This document shows, piece by piece, positions 6,527-9,130 of a stretch of DNA of 9,130 bases. How positions within the stretch are numbered: position 1 is the stretch's first letter; each line of letters starts with the position of its first letter. The notes beneath the pieces were generated by a model. That model worked only from the letters and a program-made list of their open reading frames with translations, made no database searches and was not told where the DNA came from. Origin of the DNA: Opitutia bacterium (GTDB lineage Bacteria; Verrucomicrobiota; Verrucomicrobiia; Opitutales; UBA953); assembly GCA_947463395.1 (NCBI GenBank), contig CANHRV010000032.1, positions 1-9,130 of the forward strand. Direction: 5' to 3'. The position numbers and the translations under genes are program-made.

Positions 6527-7051
6527 TTATTTTTTCTTCTTTCCGATTTTTCCTGGAATAGGATTTCCTAAGACGGCTCGAGTTTGTTCTACGCGAAAAC
6601 GCTGAAGGCGTTGGGCTAAAGAAGAATCGGTTAGTGCCAAGATGGCTACCGCACCCAAGGCGGCATTGATGGCACCAGCTCGACCAATCGCAAAAGTGTG
6701 AACGGGAATGCCAGCAGGCATTTGCACGATCGATAGCAATGAATCAATTCCGTCGAGCGTTTTAGAGGTTACAGGAACGCCGAGCACAGGTAACGCCGTC
6801 ATCGCTGCGGCCATTCCAGGTAAATGTGCTGCACCACCCGCGCCTGCGATAATGATTTTCAGCCCACGCTTTTGAGCACCAAGTGCGTAATCTTTTAATT
6901 TAAGTGGCGTGCGGTGGGCACTGACGACTTCGGCTTCAAACGTTACTCCGAGTTTCTTTAACGTTTCGGCTGCATGCGTCATGGTTTCCCAATCTGATTG
7001 GGAGCCCATGATGATGCCGACAACGGGGCGCGGAGAAGACTTTTTGGCCAT
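6527..7051 (-). CDS. purE: N5-carboxyaminoimidazole ribonucleotide mutase (class I PurE)
   Basis: Moves the carboxyl group of N5-CAIR to give CAIR, working after PurK. The 174-residue protein shows the class I signature: GIIMGSQSDW (12-21), VVSAHRTP (42-49, with the general acid/base His46), IAGAGGAAHLPGMAAA (68-83) and SLLSIVQMPAGIPVHTFAIG (104-123). The adjacent purK supports the mutase assignment over the AIR carboxylase of class II. I chose ATG at 7051; a GTG two codons upstream (7057) is in frame but gives the unlikely start MIMAKK. The C terminus is lysine-rich (GKIGKKKK), beyond the usual core, and its purine-rich codons lie just before purK. It starts 51 nt after the nucleotide-sugar enzyme stop, in the same orientation. 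No SD sequence is visible. Confidence 0.95.
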   Translation of the reverse strand: MAKKSSPRPVVGIIMGSQSDWETMTHAAETLKKLGVTFEAEVVSAHRTPLKLKDYALGAQKRGLKIIIAGAGGAAHLPGMAAAMTALPVLGVPVTSKTLDGIDSLLSIVQMPAGIPVHTFAIGRAGAINAALGAVAILALTDSSLAQRLQRFRVEQTRAVLGNPIPGKIGKKKK

Positions 7052-7071
7052 AATCACAAAATGCAGAAAGT

Positions 7072-7087
7072 CTTTCCTTGTGGAAAG
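7072..7087 (-). repeat. Small hairpin between the nucleotide-sugar enzyme gene and purE; possible weak terminator or attenuator
   Basis: CTTTCC (7072-7077) and GGAAAG (7082-7087) form a 6-bp stem with a four-base loop in the 51-nt spacer. A third block, GAAAG at 7066-7070, could pair with CTTTC instead, so two exclusive pairings exist on paper. On the minus strand the hairpin is followed by ACTTTCTGCATTTT, too broken a T run for a confident terminator. Partial termination before purE or simple chance are both possible. Confidence 0.25.
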
Positions 7088-7102
7088 CCTGAAGCGAAAA
7101 AA

Positions 7103-9004
7103 CTAATCCACAAAAGGAACGTATTCTGGAACCAATTGACGAATTCCTTGCTTACAAGTCTCCTTTTCCTGTGTAATGCATTGCTTCACCGACTGAAGAA
7201 ACTCGGGCAGCTTTGCATTATCCATCGCTGGTCCAACAAAGCGGAAAATACGCGGATGAGCCGTGGGGTGATGTTGCTCTCCCTGATGCTGAAGTTCTTC
7301 GATCATCTTCTCTCCAGGTCGAAGACCCGTAATCTTAATTTCAATATCAATATCGGGGCGGAAGCCGCTGAGTTCAATCAGCTGGCGAGCGACATCGATA
7401 ATCTTTAAGGGCTGTCCCATTTCTAAAACGAGAATGTCTCCGCCTCTACCTTGGGTCGCACTTTGCAAAACTAAACCCACCGCTTCTGGAATCGTCATGA
7501 AGTAACGTTGTACATCAGGGTGGGTAACGGTAACTGGACCGCCTGCGGCAATTTGTTTTTTGAACATCGGGATGACTGAACCCGATGAACCTAAAACGTT
7601 GCCGAAACGAACAGCGACAAAGCGGGTTAAATTACCTGGACGCGTTTGCATCGATTGCACGGCGATTTCCGCCAGACGCTTCGAGGCCCCCATCACATTA
7701 GTTGGATTGATGGCTTTGTCCGTAGAAATTAAAACAAATTCTTTTGTCTGATAATTTGAGGCTAACTCTGCTACTAAAGCCGTGCCAAGGGTATTATTCT
7801 TTAAGGCCTCACCCGGCTGGGACTCCATCATCGGTACATGCTTGTGCGCTGCAGCATGTAAAACCAGCTCAGGACGGAATCGCTGAAACACTTCTTCCAT
7901 CCTCGTGCGGTCCGTGACATCGGCGATGATGGGAGTAATGATAGCACCGGCTCCTGAACTAATTAATTCTTGTTCTGTTTGGTAAAGAAGTACCTCACAC
8001 TGATCCAAAATAACGAGTCGCTTCGGTTGGCGACGTGAGACCTGACGGCAAATTTCTTGCCCAATGCTACCACCTGCACCTGTAACCAAAACCGTGCGAC
8101 CATGAATCAGTTGATCGATGGCCGTATCATCTAATTTAGCAGGCTCACGTCCCAATAAATCTTCCACCGACACGGGACGTAAATCGTTCGCTCGGACTCG
8201 TCCTCCTGCTAACTCCGACATCGATGGCACTACTAAAACTTTTAAACCGCTCTCTAAAGCTAGGTTACTTAACTGACGAATTCGACGAACGCCTTGTGAG
8301 GGCAAAGCGAGGATGACTTCCGTCACCCCATATTTCTCCTGCAAGCTAGGCATTACCTCGGGTGAACCAACGATTGGAATACCATGGATTTCTAAGCCAT
8401 GCTTATTTACGGCATCATCCAAGAAACAAACGGGCTCAATACCTGTGGCTCGACGAGAAATAAGATCCGCCGCCAATTGTTCGCCCGCATTGCCCGCTCC
8501 AATAATGGCGATTTTCTTTATCGGGCCATGATAAGAAGCCGCGGAATGTTTAAGGCGGTGACGCAAGGTTCTTATCCCAACACGAAAGCCTACAAAGACG
8601 ATGAGGGATAAATTAAAATCGATTAGTGCGATACTTCGTGGAACAGAAAAGTATTTTGCTGAAGGAGCACTATGGTAAAAGACGCCGATGAAAATGACGA
8701 CCACCGTTGCTACGACCAAGGCAGCAACCATTCGAATCGCATCGTACAAACGGAAATAATAAAATACTCCACGGAATTGCCCGAAAAGTCCAAGTAAGAG
8801 AATTTTCAACGGCACAATCCAAAGCAAAGCCCCATTGCGTTGTTCAATGTAAGTCATTCCAATACCATTATCGAATTCAAGAAAACGGATATCGTAACTA
8901 AGCCATAAACAGAGCAAGGCGAGCGATCCATAGACGATGAAAAACACGAAATATCTCATCAATGAAGATACGGATGCTGATGGGGTAGATGCAGCAGACG
9001 ACAT
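7103..9004 (-). CDS. Membrane-bound nucleotide-sugar 4,6-dehydratase/epimerase (CapD/WbpM/FlaA1 family)
   Basis: A 633-residue inner-membrane enzyme for surface glycan precursors, most likely acting on UDP-GlcNAc as a 4,6-dehydratase; the exact substrate is not readable from sequence. The N terminus has four hydrophobic helices (about 17-37, 59-76, 92-110 and 122-142). A first Rossmann domain (CoA-binding-like) follows with IAIIGAGNAGEQLA (165-178). The catalytic SDR domain begins with VLVTGAGGSIGQEIC (305-319), then ADVTD (361-365) and HAAAHKHVPMMES (383-395). STDKAINPTNVMGASKR (427-443) has Met438 where classical extended SDRs have the catalytic Tyr, with Lys442 kept; this is the known WbpM/PglF-type pattern, not damage. 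RFGNVLGSSGSV (466-477) and GLRPGEKMIEEL (560-571) complete the family signature. Full length. It begins 21 nt after the stop of the right-edge gene, with no SD, and ends with TAG 51 nt before purE. Confidence 0.92.
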   Translation of the reverse strand: MSSAASTPSASVSSLMRYFVFFIVYGSLALLCLWLSYDIRFLEFDNGIGMTYIEQRNGALLWIVPLKILLLGLFGQFRGVFYYFRLYDAIRMVAALVVATVVVIFIGVFYHSAPSAKYFSVPRSIALIDFNLSLIVFVGFRVGIRTLRHRLKHSAASYHGPIKKIAIIGAGNAGEQLAADLISRRATGIEPVCFLDDAVNKHGLEIHGIPIVGSPEVMPSLQEKYGVTEVILALPSQGVRRIRQLSNLALESGLKVLVVPSMSELAGGRVRANDLRPVSVEDLLGREPAKLDDTAIDQLIHGRTVLVTGAGGSIGQEICRQVSRRQPKRLVILDQCEVLLYQTEQELISSGAGAIITPIIADVTDRTRMEEVFQRFRPELVLHAAAHKHVPMMESQPGEALKNNTLGTALVAELASNYQTKEFVLISTDKAINPTNVMGASKRLAEIAVQSMQTRPGNLTRFVAVRFGNVLGSSGSVIPMFKKQIAAGGPVTVTHPDVQRYFMTIPEAVGLVLQSATQGRGGDILVLEMGQPLKIIDVARQLIELSGFRPDIDIEIKITGLRPGEKMIEELQHQGEQHHPTAHPRIFRFVGPAMDNAKLPEFLQSVKQCITQEKETCKQGIRQLVPEYVPFVD

Positions 9005-9016
9005 AAGTAGGGTTAA

Positions 9017-9022
9017 CTTATA
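9017..9022 (-). promoter_or_regulatory. Candidate -10 box (TATAAG) for the nucleotide-sugar enzyme gene
   Basis: TATAAG on the minus strand starts 18 nt before the A of the ATG at 9004, the same hexamer and spacing as before the DUF1343 gene. It lies in the 21-nt gap after the upstream stop codon. If it is active, the gene could be transcribed on its own with a very short leader, besides read-through from upstream. Any -35 would lie in the preceding coding sequence. Confidence 0.3.
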
Positions 9023-9025
9023 ATC

Positions 9026-9130
9026 TTACTCGATAATAAAACGAAAGCCAAGCGTTCTGCTTCGCTCACGTTTTTGGGCATTTCTTTGAGGAAATCCTGC
9101 GACTGGGACCCAATTGACACTTCCGCCTAC
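9026..9130 (-). CDS. 3' end of a gene cut by the window edge; possibly a formylglycine-generating enzyme (FGE-sulfatase/SUMF1) domain protein
   Basis: The last 34 codons of a minus-strand frame run from the window edge to TAA at 9026-9028. The peptide starts VGGSVNW and ends RTLGFRFIIE. A GGS-W/N element followed about 25 residues later by an Arg-rich stretch and a terminal GFR is how FGE-sulfatase (SUMF1-like) domains commonly end (RGGSW...R...GFR). That is my reason for the tentative call. The short length makes it weak, and any other protein ending similarly is possible. The 21-nt gap to the nucleotide-sugar enzyme gene and the shared strand suggest cotranscription. Confidence 0.45.
   Translation of the reverse strand, partial: VGGSVNWVPVAGFPQRNAQKRERSRTLGFRFIIE

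Noticed and set aside
7055..7057. GTG as the purE start
   Set aside because: It would give MIMAKK; the ATG two codons later gives the normal short N terminus and is the better initiation codon.
6998..7408. 136-codon plus-strand frame across the purE start and the end of the nucleotide-sugar enzyme gene
   Set aside because: It is antisense to two strongly supported genes and has no domain; the length comes from the shadow frames plus the open spacer.
7689..7694. Met in place of the catalytic Tyr (MGASKR) in the nucleotide-sugar enzyme, considered as loss of function
   Set aside because: This is the recognised pattern in the WbpM/PglF-type long dehydratases and not a damaging change.

Overview
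The window is gene-dense bacterial chromosome, apparently ordinary housekeeping sequence. I see no IS element, CRISPR array, rRNA or tRNA gene, and no intergenic stretch longer than 128 bases. Gene content suggests a Gram-negative bacterium near Verrucomicrobiota (perhaps Opitutae) or the Bacteroidota. The reasons are a long PurF-like enzyme of the kind I associate with Bacteroidota and relatives, a Tat-type lipoprotein of the DUF1343/NamZ family, and no clear Shine-Dalgarno sequence before any of the eight visible starts. This placement is inference.

Layout. Positions 66-1979 (+) encode a 637-residue PurF-type amidophosphoribosyltransferase. It meets tail to tail, with no spacer, a DUF1343 lipoprotein on the minus strand (3314-1980). 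A 128-base divergent spacer (3315-3442) follows. Then comes a plus-strand cluster: purN (3443-4027), prmA (4024-4905, ATGA overlap) and a small four-helix membrane protein of unknown function (4932-5387). This cluster appears to end at an intrinsic terminator (5399-5425) that lies inside the 3' end of the opposing purK gene. The rest is a minus-strand run read from the right edge: the tail of an unidentified gene (possibly an FGE-sulfatase/SUMF1 domain, 9130-9026), a membrane-bound nucleotide-sugar dehydratase/epimerase of the CapD/WbpM/FlaA1 type (9004-7103), purE (7051-6527) and purK (6523-5384).

How the genes work together. Four products belong to de novo IMP synthesis. The PurF-like enzyme would make phosphoribosylamine (step 1). 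PurN formylates GAR (step 3). PurK and PurE together convert AIR to CAIR by the bacterial two-enzyme route (step 6). They sit in three transcription units and two orientations rather than one pur operon. PrmA (ribosomal protein L11 methylation), the DUF1343 lipoprotein (probable peptidoglycan MurNAc recycling) and the sugar-nucleotide enzyme (surface glycan) share the region without an obvious pathway link.

I did not find a convincing new defence, mobile or biosynthetic system. The points most worth a second look are the very compact convergent gene ends with a terminator inside the opposing coding sequence, two TATAAG boxes at identical spacing before SD-less starts, and a DUF1343 protein whose C-terminal half lacks a hallmark family motif.
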